18,765 bases of DNA from an uncultured Clostridia bacterium (GTDB lineage: Bacteria; Bacillota; Clostridia; UBA1381). A program made the translations under genes and the position numbers. Below are positions 7,227-14,213 of this stretch, in pieces (positions within the stretch are counted from its first letter, which is position 1; each line of letters starts with the position of its first letter). The stretch covers positions 1 to 18,765 of the forward strand of contig CAKSPW010000044.1 in NCBI GenBank assembly GCA_934486495.1, in the 5' to 3' direction. A model generated the notes under the pieces. It had not been told where the DNA came from. It saw nothing but the letters and a program-made list of their open reading frames with translations, and did no database searches.

Positions 7227-7602
7227 TTATTTCTATTGTTTCTAATTTGAATAATAAAAATAATTAATGCAAAGCATTACAATGACTTATTTAAATGCGC
7301 GGCATAAACGCTGAACCTTGCAGGGTTACTGCTGATACATATAAAAAGATTTAAATGCGTTTTGTCCGCTTATGAATAATCAATGTAATATTGCAAAAAA
7401 CACACTGACATTTATATAAAAAAAGAGTTTCGATAAACCCACCTTAACACACTCAACAAGTTAAAAACGGTTTAACCAAAACTCCCATACTTTAATTTTA
7501 TAATATATATTACTGTATGTCAAGAGTTTCTCTAAATTTAATTAAATTCTGTATAAATGTCATAAAAAGAAACATTATTAAACTAAACAAGGAGAAATTA
7601 TA
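7227..7602. other. 376-bp A/T-rich intergenic region after agrD
   Basis: No gene is supported here. It holds a perfect 6-bp hairpin with AAA loop (7265-7279, TAATGC/GCATTA) not followed by a T-run. There is an 11-nt direct repeat ATTTAAATGCG at 7289-7299 and 7349-7359, period 60. A short inverted repeat GTTAAA/TTTAAC lies at 7460-7476. A TATAAT at 7499-7504 has no good -35, so a promoter for the next gene, if here, may need an activator. No copy of the TTCGTGCC repeat is present. Confidence 0.5.
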
Positions 7603-8217
7603 ATGAAAAAATTTAAAAAATTAATAACAATAAGCTGCATCGCTATTATGGCTGTTTCAACTCTAAATCTAAGTGCTTTTGCAAGCTTGGCAGACAGAGA
7701 GGCTGCTGCTGCGAAAGCAAGAGAAGAAGGCTATACCGTACTTGATAATATGATTGATTATTCTATATATGATGATGATATGATTTATATCAAGGAGCAG
7801 GCTGACGCAGTTGAAGAGTATAATAAAAGTTTAAAAAACTCCAACAGAGCAGCCAGGTTATCCTCGTATTCAGCATGGAATATGAATAACATATACTCAA
7901 TGACAACAAAAAGCTCCAGCAGTCTGGAAATTCCCTATTATTTTGTTCCAACTGCTAATTATATGTATTTTAACACGATTATAAGAAATGTAAACAAACA
8001 GCCGTATATGACTGTAAATAAATTAACAAATACATCAACCGGCACATTACAGTATGTGGGAGCTTATAATGTTGACGAAAAACCCGGTACAGCTAATACA
8101 TATGAATGGAATAATTACAAAAGAGCATTGGATAAAGGGTCTAAATATGTTTTTGCAATGTGGGCTTTAACAAACTGGTCTTCTATGGAAATTGATATTT
8201 ACAAATCAGCTATGTAA
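7603..8217 (+). CDS. Secreted protein of unknown function downstream of agr
   Basis: I do not recognise this 204-residue protein. A clear signal peptide (KKFKK, then a hydrophobic core from about residue 8) ends at LSAFA, with likely cleavage after Ala28. The next segment (29-75) is charged and probably helical, with an AAAAKAREEG stretch and a YSIYDDDMIYIKEQADAVEEY segment. The C-terminal half (85-204) is rich in Tyr, Asn, Thr and Ser with alternating polar and hydrophobic residues, suggesting a beta-sandwich. No catalytic motif, cell-wall anchor or double-glycine leader was seen. The ATG at 7603 has AAGGAG 8 nt upstream. The gene lies after agrD on the same strand and 21 nt before another secreted protein gene. 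It is a candidate quorum-regulated exoprotein. Confidence 0.8.
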   Translation: MKKFKKLITISCIAIMAVSTLNLSAFASLADREAAAAKAREEGYTVLDNMIDYSIYDDDMIYIKEQADAVEEYNKSLKNSNRAARLSSYSAWNMNNIYSMTTKSSSSLEIPYYFVPTANYMYFNTIIRNVNKQPYMTVNKLTNTSTGTLQYVGAYNVDEKPGTANTYEWNNYKRALDKGSKYVFAMWALTNWSSMEIDIYKSAM

Positions 8218-8238
8218 AATCATATAAGGAGGTAAAAA

Positions 8239-8877
8239 ATGTTTAAAAAATCTTTTATTATATTGTTTAGTTGCATTACATTAATGAATACACTGACAGT
8301 CTTTGCATACAATACTGACTATGAATATATCAGAAAAAAACAACGTGAATTTGCCTCGCAGTATGACTATCATGAGGGAGATTGGGAAAGGTCATTTGAT
8401 GAATATCCCGGAGTAGACTACACCTCAGGTGAGGAAAGACGTGCTGACGGAAGTATTTATGAATGCCCGGCAATATACATTGATTATCAGGCTATATATT
8501 ATAACAGCTTTACAAAAGAAGAAACCAATGTAACGTTTAAAATCAACGGCACGGCAAATCCGGAATACAGTAAATGCGTTCTCATTAATTCAAGACTTCT
8601 TGTTCCGGCTGAATCCTTTAAAGACGTTGGCTGCGACGTAGACTTTAACGATGATACATACGTTTTGACTGTTTCAAAGGACGGTGTTATTCTCGAAATT
8701 CTACCCAACCTCATAGGTATGAGAAAGGGTCAGGCAAACGGATTTTACGTTCCGCTTTCTCCGTGCGCAAGATTTATAGACGACAAAATGTATGTTCCGG
8801 TGCGCGCCGTAGCACAGGAATTTGACCTTAAAATTTCATGGAACGAAGAAACAAGAACGGTTGATTTGGATAATTAA
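8239..8877 (+). CDS. Secreted stalk-domain protein (copper amine oxidase N-terminal-like domain)
   Basis: Exported protein of 212 residues. The signal peptide runs to about residue 23 (TVFA). A charged Tyr-rich segment (24-85) is followed by a copper-amine-oxidase N-terminal-like domain (about 92-212). That domain has the two-half pattern: KINGTANPEY, then LINSRLLVPAESFKDVGCDV, then MYVPVRAVAQEFDLKISWNE and a final RTVDLDN. Such domains are common in secreted Clostridia proteins as wall-associated stalks. No copper-oxidase catalytic domain is present, so enzyme activity is not implied. AAGGAGG precedes the ATG. The 21-nt gap suggests cotranscription with the upstream gene. Confidence 0.85.
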   Translation: MFKKSFIILFSCITLMNTLTVFAYNTDYEYIRKKQREFASQYDYHEGDWERSFDEYPGVDYTSGEERRADGSIYECPAIYIDYQAIYYNSFTKEETNVTFKINGTANPEYSKCVLINSRLLVPAESFKDVGCDVDFNDDTYVLTVSKDGVILEILPNLIGMRKGQANGFYVPLSPCARFIDDKMYVPVRAVAQEFDLKISWNEETRTVDLDN

Positions 8878-8886
8878 CCGTAACAA

Positions 8887-8915
8887 GGCATTCTCCTCTT
8901 TTTGAGGGGAATGCC
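8887..8915 (+). other. Strong hairpin between two secreted-protein genes, no T-run
   Basis: GGCATTCTCCTC (8887-8898) pairs with GAGGGGAATGCC (8904-8915) over 12 bp with one T-G wobble, around a TTTTT loop. No T-run follows, and the ribosome binding site of the next gene begins about 9 nt later. It may be an mRNA processing or stability element, or a weak terminator, setting different expression for the two genes. Confidence 0.6.
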
Positions 8916-8942
8916 GCCACATACGAAAGGATTGTATGCTAT

Positions 8943-10703
8943 ATGAAAAAATTAACCTCAATTCTATTATTAACGCTGCTTACAAGCTCTTTTGCTTTAG
9001 CAGACGACAGCTACAAATGGGATATATCCGATGACGGTATTCTTACCGTAAGCGGCAGAGAAATAATCGGAGAGCGAACAATACTCGATATAGACCCCGA
9101 ATATATTTATTATACATTCCCTTGGTCAGACAAGGAAATAAGCGAAAATATAAAAACTGTAAAGGTATCGGACGGCGCCGAAATACTGGGGGATTTTATA
9201 TTTCATGCCACAGGCGCAGAGAGCATTTATCTTCCCGAAAGCGTAAAGGAAATAAAGTCAAACGCATTTTCGGGCTGCAACAATCTAAAAAACATAACGC
9301 TTCCGAGCCAAATTGAAGCAATTTCAGAAAACTGCTTCCGCGCGGATTTATCACTTAAAACAATTACTGTTCCGCAAAACGTAAAGGAAATACAGCCTTA
9401 TGCATTTCGTGGCTGCACGGCTCTTGAAAGCATTACACTTTCGGATAATATTGAAAAGCTGGGAGATGGCGCTTTTTATGACTGCACATCACTTAAAAGT
9501 ATAAAGCTACCCGAAAAAATAACCGAAATTCCAAGCAGCGCATTTTTATTTAGTGAAAATATGCAATTTGTCATTTTCCCGAAAAATCTTAAAAAAATAA
9601 ATCAAGACGCATTTGCAGGGTGCAAATCGTTTGAAGAAATATATTTGCCGGACGGGCTTGAGGTAATAGAAAACAGCGCATTTTCATCATGTGTAAATCT
9701 AAAAAAAGCATATGTTCCGAAAAGCGTAAATTTCATGGGCGACTATGCATTCGGCTCTGAAAACAATCTTACTATCTACGAATATAAAGACTCTTATGCA
9801 GAAAAATACGCAAATGAAAGAAAAATAAAATTTGAATATGTAACAAGCAGTCTGTATGATGAATACATGAAGCAGAAGCATGAAGTAAAAGAAGTTTCAA
9901 AAAAAGTTCTGAAAGCTGAAAAAACAAGCGACGGAATAAAGCTTTACGCAAACGATAAGGAAATATTGCTCGGAGATAAAAAACCGCTTGAAAAGGACGG
10001 CTTTATAGCTGTTCCGCTTAACGCAACGGCAAAAGCTCTCGGATTTGATACCGTCTTTAACGATACCGATCAAACACTGACGCTGACAAACGGCACAAAC
10101 ACAATAATCGTATCATCAGGCAGCTTTTCGCTTAACAAGGATAATGTTGTAACAAGAATGAAAAAAAGCGCAGAACTCTACCAAGGCGAAATATACGTTT
10201 CTCTTGAGGACGCGGCGGATATATTTTTATTTAACCTTGCAGAATTCACAGACGATACCATAGCGGACTTTATTGACGTCTCTCCTGACCACTGGGCATA
10301 TGACGATATTATGACGCTTGCAAAAAACAACGTGATTTTAGGCTACGGCAACAATTATTTCGGAGTAAACGACAGCGTTACAAACGAGCAGCTTGCCCTT
10401 CTTTTAAAGCGGCAGTTTGATTATGACGAAAAAAACACAAGCACGTCAGCTGCAAAAAGAGAAAATATTATTATTTCGCTTATAAAAGCCTTAAACCCCG
10501 ATCTTTCAAAGGTTGACACTGCTGTTATAGCCGCCGATTTTTCGGACGGAAATAAAATAAGCGATAGCGACAAACCATATATTGCATACGCTGTAGAAAA
10601 TAAAATTGTTCTCGGCGACAACGGCAAGCTCAATCTTGAAAATAACGTAACAAGAGCCGAAACAGCCGCACTGATAAATCGTGCATTAAAAATAAAAAAA
10701 TAA
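8943..10703 (+). CDS. Surface protein with BspA-type leucine-rich repeats, stalk domain and SLH domains
   Basis: Exported protein of 586 residues. The signal peptide ends near LADD (residue 20). Residues ~50-290 hold BspA/LRR_5-type repeats of about 23 residues with the pattern IKSNAFSGCNNLKNITLP, repeated as IQPYAFRGCTALESITLS and LGDGAFYDCTSLKSIKLP. A stalk domain of the copper-amine-oxidase N-terminal type follows (~331-430), with FIAVPLNATAKALGFDTVF and IYVSLEDAADIF. SLH domains occupy ~440-586, beginning FIDVSPDHWAYDDIMTLAK and ending NVTRAETAALINRAL. SLH domains bind pyruvylated wall polymer, so the protein should sit on the cell surface, with the LRR region free for adhesion or binding. 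GAAAGGA lies 12 nt before the ATG. Confidence 0.9.
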   Translation: MKKLTSILLLTLLTSSFALADDSYKWDISDDGILTVSGREIIGERTILDIDPEYIYYTFPWSDKEISENIKTVKVSDGAEILGDFIFHATGAESIYLPESVKEIKSNAFSGCNNLKNITLPSQIEAISENCFRADLSLKTITVPQNVKEIQPYAFRGCTALESITLSDNIEKLGDGAFYDCTSLKSIKLPEKITEIPSSAFLFSENMQFVIFPKNLKKINQDAFAGCKSFEEIYLPDGLEVIENSAFSSCVNLKKAYVPKSVNFMGDYAFGSENNLTIYEYKDSYAEKYANERKIKFEYVTSSLYDEYMKQKHEVKEVSKKVLKAEKTSDGIKLYANDKEILLGDKKPLEKDGFIAVPLNATAKALGFDTVFNDTDQTLTLTNGTNTIIVSSGSFSLNKDNVVTRMKKSAELYQGEIYVSLEDAADIFLFNLAEFTDDTIADFIDVSPDHWAYDDIMTLAKNNVILGYGNNYFGVNDSVTNEQLALLLKRQFDYDEKNTSTSAAKRENIIISLIKALNPDLSKVDTAVIAADFSDGNKISDSDKPYIAYAVENKIVLGDNGKLNLENNVTRAETAALINRALKIKK

Positions 10704-10706
10704 TTC

Positions 10707-11591
10707 TTAAAAGAGCCTAACGGCTCTTTTTAAGTTTTCATACGCAATTTTTCCCGCAAGGCTGTCATCAATACCCATACAAGATAATTTTATGAATATT
10801 TTTTCAACGTCACGAACGGAAAATATATCACGCATAACGCAGTCCATACCGTCAAAATCACACCCAAGACCTATATTATCCTCACCGCCCAAAGACAAAA
10901 AATGATAGGCATGACGTAAAAAATCATCAATTTCGGCAACTTTTCCTCCGTTTAAAAACGGCGGATACAAATTAAGCCCTATAAATCCGCCTCGTCTTAT
11001 AATCTCCTTTGCCTGCCAATCTGCCAAATTTCTCCCTGCCCCGAAAACAGCTCTCGAATTTGAATGTGACGCAAATATCGGCTTATCGGACAAGCTGCAT
11101 ACGTCATAAAATACCGCATCGCTCATATGCGACACATCGGTTACAATCCCCACATCGTTCATTTTTGAAACTACTCTTTTTCCGAATTCCGTAAGCCCCA
11201 GCCTGTTGCCTATTCTGTTTTCCGTATTCCACATAGGCGCAATTAATCGTATACCGAGAGAGTACATATAATCAATATCGCTTTCCTCCTCTATACATTC
11301 TCCGCCCTCAACAGACAAAAAGCACGATACCCTACCCAAACTCTCAGCCTTCAAAATATCCGAGTAGCTTCTGCAATGCGTCATGCTTTTTTCATTATCG
11401 TGTATCATTGTAAAATAATTGTTTTTAAGAGCTTGAAAACGCTGCTTTGCGTTATCATAATATTTCGGCGAAATAAAACAAGCGAAAAACTGTATAAAAC
11501 TATCGAAATACATCATATCCGAAAGCGACATACAGCTGCCATCAAATCCGCCGACAGACAAAAGATCGCAGTGTGCATCGGCAATTTTCAT
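10707..11591 (-). CDS. Membrane dipeptidase family enzyme (peptidase M19)
   Basis: Zinc-dependent dipeptidase of the renal dipeptidase family, 294 residues, slightly short for the family. Metal ligands can be read directly: His7-x-Asp9 in DAHCD, Glu95 in SVEGGE, His155 in TDVSHMS and His176 in ASHSNSRA. Asp245 in GLGCDFDGMD is the conserved active-site Asp. No signal peptide or TM segment is present, so it should act in the cytoplasm on dipeptides. The ATG at 11591 has GGAGG 6 nt upstream. It follows yraN by 12 nt and is the last gene of the rnhB-yraN-dipeptidase run. Its stop codon lies next to the terminator stem. Confidence 0.93.
   Translation of the reverse strand: MKIADAHCDLLSVGGFDGSCMSLSDMMYFDSFIQFFACFISPKYYDNAKQRFQALKNNYFTMIHDNEKSMTHCRSYSDILKAESLGRVSCFLSVEGGECIEEESDIDYMYSLGIRLIAPMWNTENRIGNRLGLTEFGKRVVSKMNDVGIVTDVSHMSDAVFYDVCSLSDKPIFASHSNSRAVFGAGRNLADWQAKEIIRRGGFIGLNLYPPFLNGGKVAEIDDFLRHAYHFLSLGGEDNIGLGCDFDGMDCVMRDIFSVRDVEKIFIKLSCMGIDDSLAGKIAYENLKRAVRLF
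10709..10731. terminator. Bidirectional intrinsic terminator between convergent genes
   Basis: AAAAGAGCC (10709-10717) pairs with GGCTCTTTT (10722-10730) around TAAC. The plus strand continues with T residues. The minus strand reads TTTTAAGAATTATTTTTTT. It lies 5 nt after the surface-protein stop and overlaps the 3' end of the dipeptidase gene. Confidence 0.88.
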
Positions 11592-11603
11592 AATACCTCC
11601 GTG

Positions 11604-11948
11604 TCAAAAAGCGTCCTCAATATGAGTTATCTCCGTAACCGCACCGCCCGTATGATATACCTCAACTACATCAAAACGCATATCGGCATTATCATCTTTT
11701 ATAAAATAAAGTGCCGCACGGCGCAGTTTTTCTTGCTTTCTGAAATCAACAAATTCACTTGCACGGCCAAATTTATCGCTTTTGCGAGTCTTGACCTCAA
11801 CAAAAACCGTACAGCCGTCCTTAGTACATATTATGTCAATCTCGCCGCTTTTACACCTGAAATTTCTTTGAATAATCAAATAATCCTTGTTTTTTAAATA
11901 CTCGCAGGCGGCGTCCTCGCCAAAATTTCCTATAAGCTGTGTTTCCAT
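11604..11948 (-). CDS. yraN: YraN family (UPF0102) nuclease-like protein
   Basis: Small protein of 114 residues with the predicted restriction-endonuclease-like fold of the UPF0102 family. The N-terminus LIGNFGEDAACEYLKNKDY and the core SGEIDIICTKDGCTVFVEVKTR are diagnostic. Asp in GEID and Glu-x-Lys in VEVKTR form a nuclease-type metal site. The cellular role is poorly defined. It commonly lies directly downstream of rnhB, as here (6-nt gap), which supports a link with nucleic-acid maintenance. The ATG at 11948 has GGGG upstream within the end of rnhB. Confidence 0.93.
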   Translation of the reverse strand: METQLIGNFGEDAACEYLKNKDYLIIQRNFRCKSGEIDIICTKDGCTVFVEVKTRKSDKFGRASEFVDFRKQEKLRRAALYFIKDDNADMRFDVVEVYHTGGAVTEITHIEDAF

Positions 11949-11954
11949 TTCAAA

Positions 11955-12590
11955 TTACCCCAATATCTTCTTTAAAAAGCTTTTTCTGTGAATTTCACAC
12001 GGGCCGAGCTTTTTTAACACCTCTATATGCTCCTTCGTTCCGTATCCCTTATGCTTTGCAAAATTGTATTCGGGATATTTATCCGAAATCTCCTTTATAT
12101 ATCTGTCACGTGATACCTTTGCAAGTATTGAAGCGGCGGCAATATTAATACTCTTTGAATCGCCCTTTACAACCGTTTCGCACGGGAACTTCATATCCTT
12201 TATCCTGTTTCCGTCAACAAGAACGTAATCGGGCGGCGGATTTAAACTCTGCACCGCTTTGTTCATGGCGATAAATACCGCATTTAAAATATTTACCTCA
12301 TCTATTACCGTTTCACAAACGCTTTGCACACTGTACGATACGGCTTTGTCGATTATTATATCATACAGCTTCTCACGGTTTTTTTCCGAAAGCTTTTTTG
12401 AATCGTTAAGTCCCTCGATAACACATCCGCTCGGCAATATAACAGCCGCAGCGTAAACAGGCCCCGCAAGCGGACCTCTCCCGGCCTCATCAACACCTGC
12501 TATAAAATTATATCCGTTTTCCCTCAAGCCACGCTCAATGGCTTCCATTTCATAAAGCCTTTGTAATTCCTCTTCATGTGTAAGCTTCAT
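11955..12590 (-). CDS. rnhB: Ribonuclease HII
   Basis: Cytoplasmic endonuclease, 211 residues, that cuts the RNA strand of RNA-DNA hybrids and excises misincorporated ribonucleotides. The motif GVDEAGRGPLAGPV carries the metal ligands Asp34 and Glu35. NDSKKLSEKNREKLY, VLVDGN with Asp126 and the block ending AAASILAKVSRD with Asp162 complete the family pattern. The ATG at 12590 is preceded by GGAAGGG about 10 nt away. A later Met at residue 15 is possible, but the N-terminal extension is normal for bacterial RNase HII. It is the first gene of the operon and is divergent from the DUF4364 gene. Confidence 0.96.
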   Translation of the reverse strand: MKLTHEEELQRLYEMEAIERGLRENGYNFIAGVDEAGRGPLAGPVYAAAVILPSGCVIEGLNDSKKLSEKNREKLYDIIIDKAVSYSVQSVCETVIDEVNILNAVFIAMNKAVQSLNPPPDYVLVDGNRIKDMKFPCETVVKGDSKSINIAAASILAKVSRDRYIKEISDKYPEYNFAKHKGYGTKEHIEVLKKLGPCEIHRKSFLKKILG

Positions 12591-12633
12591 ACTGTTTTTT
12601 CCCTTCCGTTAATAAAATAATCTTATTTAGCTA

Positions 12634-12662
12634 TTGATTTTTTTCTTATTATGTGATAGAAT
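12634..12662 (+). promoter_or_regulatory. Promoter of the DUF4364 gene
   Basis: TTGATT (12634-12639) and TAGAAT (12657-12662) are 17 bp apart, and TGA directly before the -10 gives an extended -10. It lies 30 bp before the ATG. No clear opposite promoter for rnhB was recognised. Confidence 0.7.
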
Positions 12663-12692
12663 ATTACAAGAAGTATTTCGGGAGGTGCAAAA

Positions 12693-13238
12693 ATGTTATA
12701 CAGCAACGAGATAGATGATAATGCAAAAATTCAGCTTATTATTCTCTTTACACTAAAATCTGCTCAAAGACCCGTAAGATATGACGACTTAATCAATCTT
12801 ATATTTGAAAACTGCAACGTAAACTACGCCGAATTTCAAATCGCACTCTCTCACCTTGCCGAGATAAAGTATATCGACAAATCAACGGATAAAACGGGCT
12901 GTGATGTGTTTTTTCTTCTCCCTGACGGCGTTGCTTCATCGGAATACCTTGAGGACTCAATCCCCGTATATATTAAAAATCCGATAAAAAAATATATAAA
13001 GCCTTACTTTAAAGAAGAAGACACAAAGCAAAAAATAAAAGCCGAAGCCGTGGAGGTTCGCGAGGGCGAATATGCCGCACATCTCACAATTCTTGACGAT
13101 GATGAGATTGCTCTGATTGATCTTAGCTTTTACACCGGTTCAAGAGAAGAAGCGCTTGATATTGTGCGCCGCTTCAAAGAAAACCCCGAAAATATGTACA
13201 GAAAAATTCTAAACGACCTTTTAGCAACCGAAAATTAA
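12693..13238 (+). CDS. DUF4364 family protein, winged-helix regulator-like
   Basis: Cytoplasmic protein of 181 residues belonging to a Clostridia-specific family. Residues 1-75 look like a winged-helix DNA-binding unit, with KIQLIILFTLKSAQRPVRYD, then NYAEFQIALSHLAEIKYI. The C-terminal half (~95-181) is a mixed alpha/beta domain with KAEAVEVREGEYAAHLTIL, ending VRRFKENPENMYRKILNDL. Regulation of transcription is suggested by the fold only. GGAGG precedes the ATG. The stop codon overlaps the stop of the convergent small membrane-protein gene (TTAA at 13235-13238), leaving no space for a terminator between them. Confidence 0.83.
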   Translation: MLYSNEIDDNAKIQLIILFTLKSAQRPVRYDDLINLIFENCNVNYAEFQIALSHLAEIKYIDKSTDKTGCDVFFLLPDGVASSEYLEDSIPVYIKNPIKKYIKPYFKEEDTKQKIKAEAVEVREGEYAAHLTILDDDEIALIDLSFYTGSREEALDIVRRFKENPENMYRKILNDLLATEN

Positions 13239-13522
13239 TCGTCCTCAAGCGGAATATCCTCGCTTGGCGACGGTTCTGCGGTTGCAGGCGACGTATTCAG
13301 TTTTCCGTTAAGCTCCTCAATCATCAGCTCTTTTTCCGCAAGCTCCTTTTTCAGCTCCGTATTTTCGCTCACAATTGCATTTGTTTCATCAAATCCGCCG
13401 TCATAAAAAAACAGTCCGTAAACAAGCACCGCCAATATACACGCAAGCAATAATATTATTATTTTTGCAAGCAAGCCGCCGTGCTTTTTTTTATTTTGCG
13501 GCGGCACTGTCAAATAATCCAT
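13235..13522 (-). CDS. Small single-pass membrane protein with coiled coil, unknown function
   Basis: Protein of 95 residues, not recognised. A short basic cytoplasmic N-terminus (PPQNKKKHGG) leads to one TM segment (~18-40). An external heptad-like helix follows (~48-74, ENTELKKELAEKELMIEELN), then a Pro/Ser/Glu-rich tail. The topology resembles small septum proteins such as FtsL/DivIC, but no family motif supports that. AAAGGAG lies upstream of the ATG, 16 nt after the acetyltransferase stop, so the two genes are probably cotranscribed. Confidence 0.75.
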   Translation of the reverse strand: MDYLTVPPQNKKKHGGLLAKIIILLLACILAVLVYGLFFYDGGFDETNAIVSENTELKKELAEKELMIEELNGKLNTSPATAEPSPSEDIPLEDD

Positions 13523-13538
13523 TTACTCTTTCTCCTTT

Positions 13539-14021
13539 TCAAAGCACCTTGTAATGAGGAATAATATCCTCGTATTCGCCGTTTTTGTTTCTAAATCCGC
13601 CGGGAATTGTACCGAGTCTTGTAAAGCCGAGCTTTTTATAAAGCTTCAGTGCAGCCACATTTGATGAAACAACGGCATTAAACTGCAAAATTCCAAATCC
13701 GATCTGTGCGGCTTTTTTGATACAGTCGCAAACAAGCGACTCGCCTATATGCTTTCCTCTCAGCTCCGCCTTAACCGCATAGCTTGCATTGCAAATATGA
13801 CCGCATCTGCCGACATTGTTCGGGTGCAAAATATAAATCCCCAAAACGCTTTCATTTTCATCTACGGCAAGACCTGTATACGATTGCTCCGAAAAAAACT
13901 TGTCCGCATCCTTTTCCGTGAGCTCATTTTCCTGCGGGAACGCTTTCCCATCACGTACTACCTCATTCCAAACTGCCGCCGCATCTTTTGCATATTTATT
14001 TTCATACTCGATTATTTTCAT
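13539..14021 (-). CDS. GNAT family N-acetyltransferase
   Basis: Cytoplasmic acetyl-CoA-dependent acetyltransferase of 160 residues. The cofactor-binding motif is AELRGKHIGESLV (Arg88-Gly89 to Gly93), followed by FNAVVSSNVAALKLYKKLGF, the typical helix and C-terminal strand of the GNAT fold. The end, RLGTIPGGFRNKNGEYEDI, resembles the Mpr1/L-azetidine-2-carboxylate acetyltransferase group. The acceptor is not predictable with confidence. I chose the ATG at 14021, with GGGG 9 nt upstream, over a TTG at 14042, because the family alignment begins there. A partial copy of the gene's 5' end lies just upstream. Confidence 0.88.
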   Translation of the reverse strand: MKIIEYENKYAKDAAAVWNEVVRDGKAFPQENELTEKDADKFFSEQSYTGLAVDENESVLGIYILHPNNVGRCGHICNASYAVKAELRGKHIGESLVCDCIKKAAQIGFGILQFNAVVSSNVAALKLYKKLGFTRLGTIPGGFRNKNGEYEDIIPHYKVL

Positions 14022-14108
14022 CTTTTCAATTCCCCACCGCAATTTTACATACTTGCTTTAATATCCGATTGTTTTCATCATTTTGGCTTTTCGCCGCAAC
14101 TTTACATA
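14009..14108 (-). repeat. Decayed tandem duplication of the acetyltransferase 5' end
   Basis: A 43-bp block (14009-14051) covering the start codon and first codons of the acetyltransferase is repeated at 14066-14108 with 32 of 43 bases identical, period 57 bp. The upstream copy encodes an ATG followed by KTIGY and a stop, a remnant of the real N-terminus KIIEYE. Confidence 0.6.
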
Positions 14109-14115
14109 TTTTCAT
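14026..14115 (-). CDS. Possible 29-residue upstream ORF before the acetyltransferase
   Basis: An ATG at 14115 after AGGAATTG opens 29 codons and stops with TGA (14026-14028), 4 nt before the acetyltransferase ATG. It runs through the duplicated block, so the repeat appears in its two ends as ICKVAAK and VCKIAVG. It could couple translation or be a by-product of the duplication. No homologue is recognised and the ribosome binding site is close to the start. Confidence 0.2.
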   Translation of the reverse strand: MKICKVAAKSQNDENNRILKQVCKIAVGN

Positions 14116-14213
14116 CAATTCCTATCAGCCAAAACCAAAAGCCGCCGCATTCGTGCAACTGTGTTTTACGTATTCACACAATCACTCCGAAATGCCGCGG
14201 CTGATATAATCAA

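Noticed and set aside
7460..7476. Terminator after agrD at GTTAAA/TTTAAC
   Set aside because: The stem is short and A/T-rich and no T-run follows. It is over 230 nt from the agrD stop.
8239..8877. Copper amine oxidase enzyme activity for the stalk-domain protein
   Set aside because: Only the N-terminal-like domain is present. The catalytic domain with its TPQ and copper ligands is absent.
13235..13522. FtsL/DivIC division protein
   Set aside because: The topology is similar, but there is no supporting motif and no division genes are nearby.
14022..14042. TTG start for the acetyltransferase at 14042
   Set aside because: It adds seven residues not typical of the family and has no ribosome binding site. 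The ATG at 14021 has GGGG 9 nt upstream.
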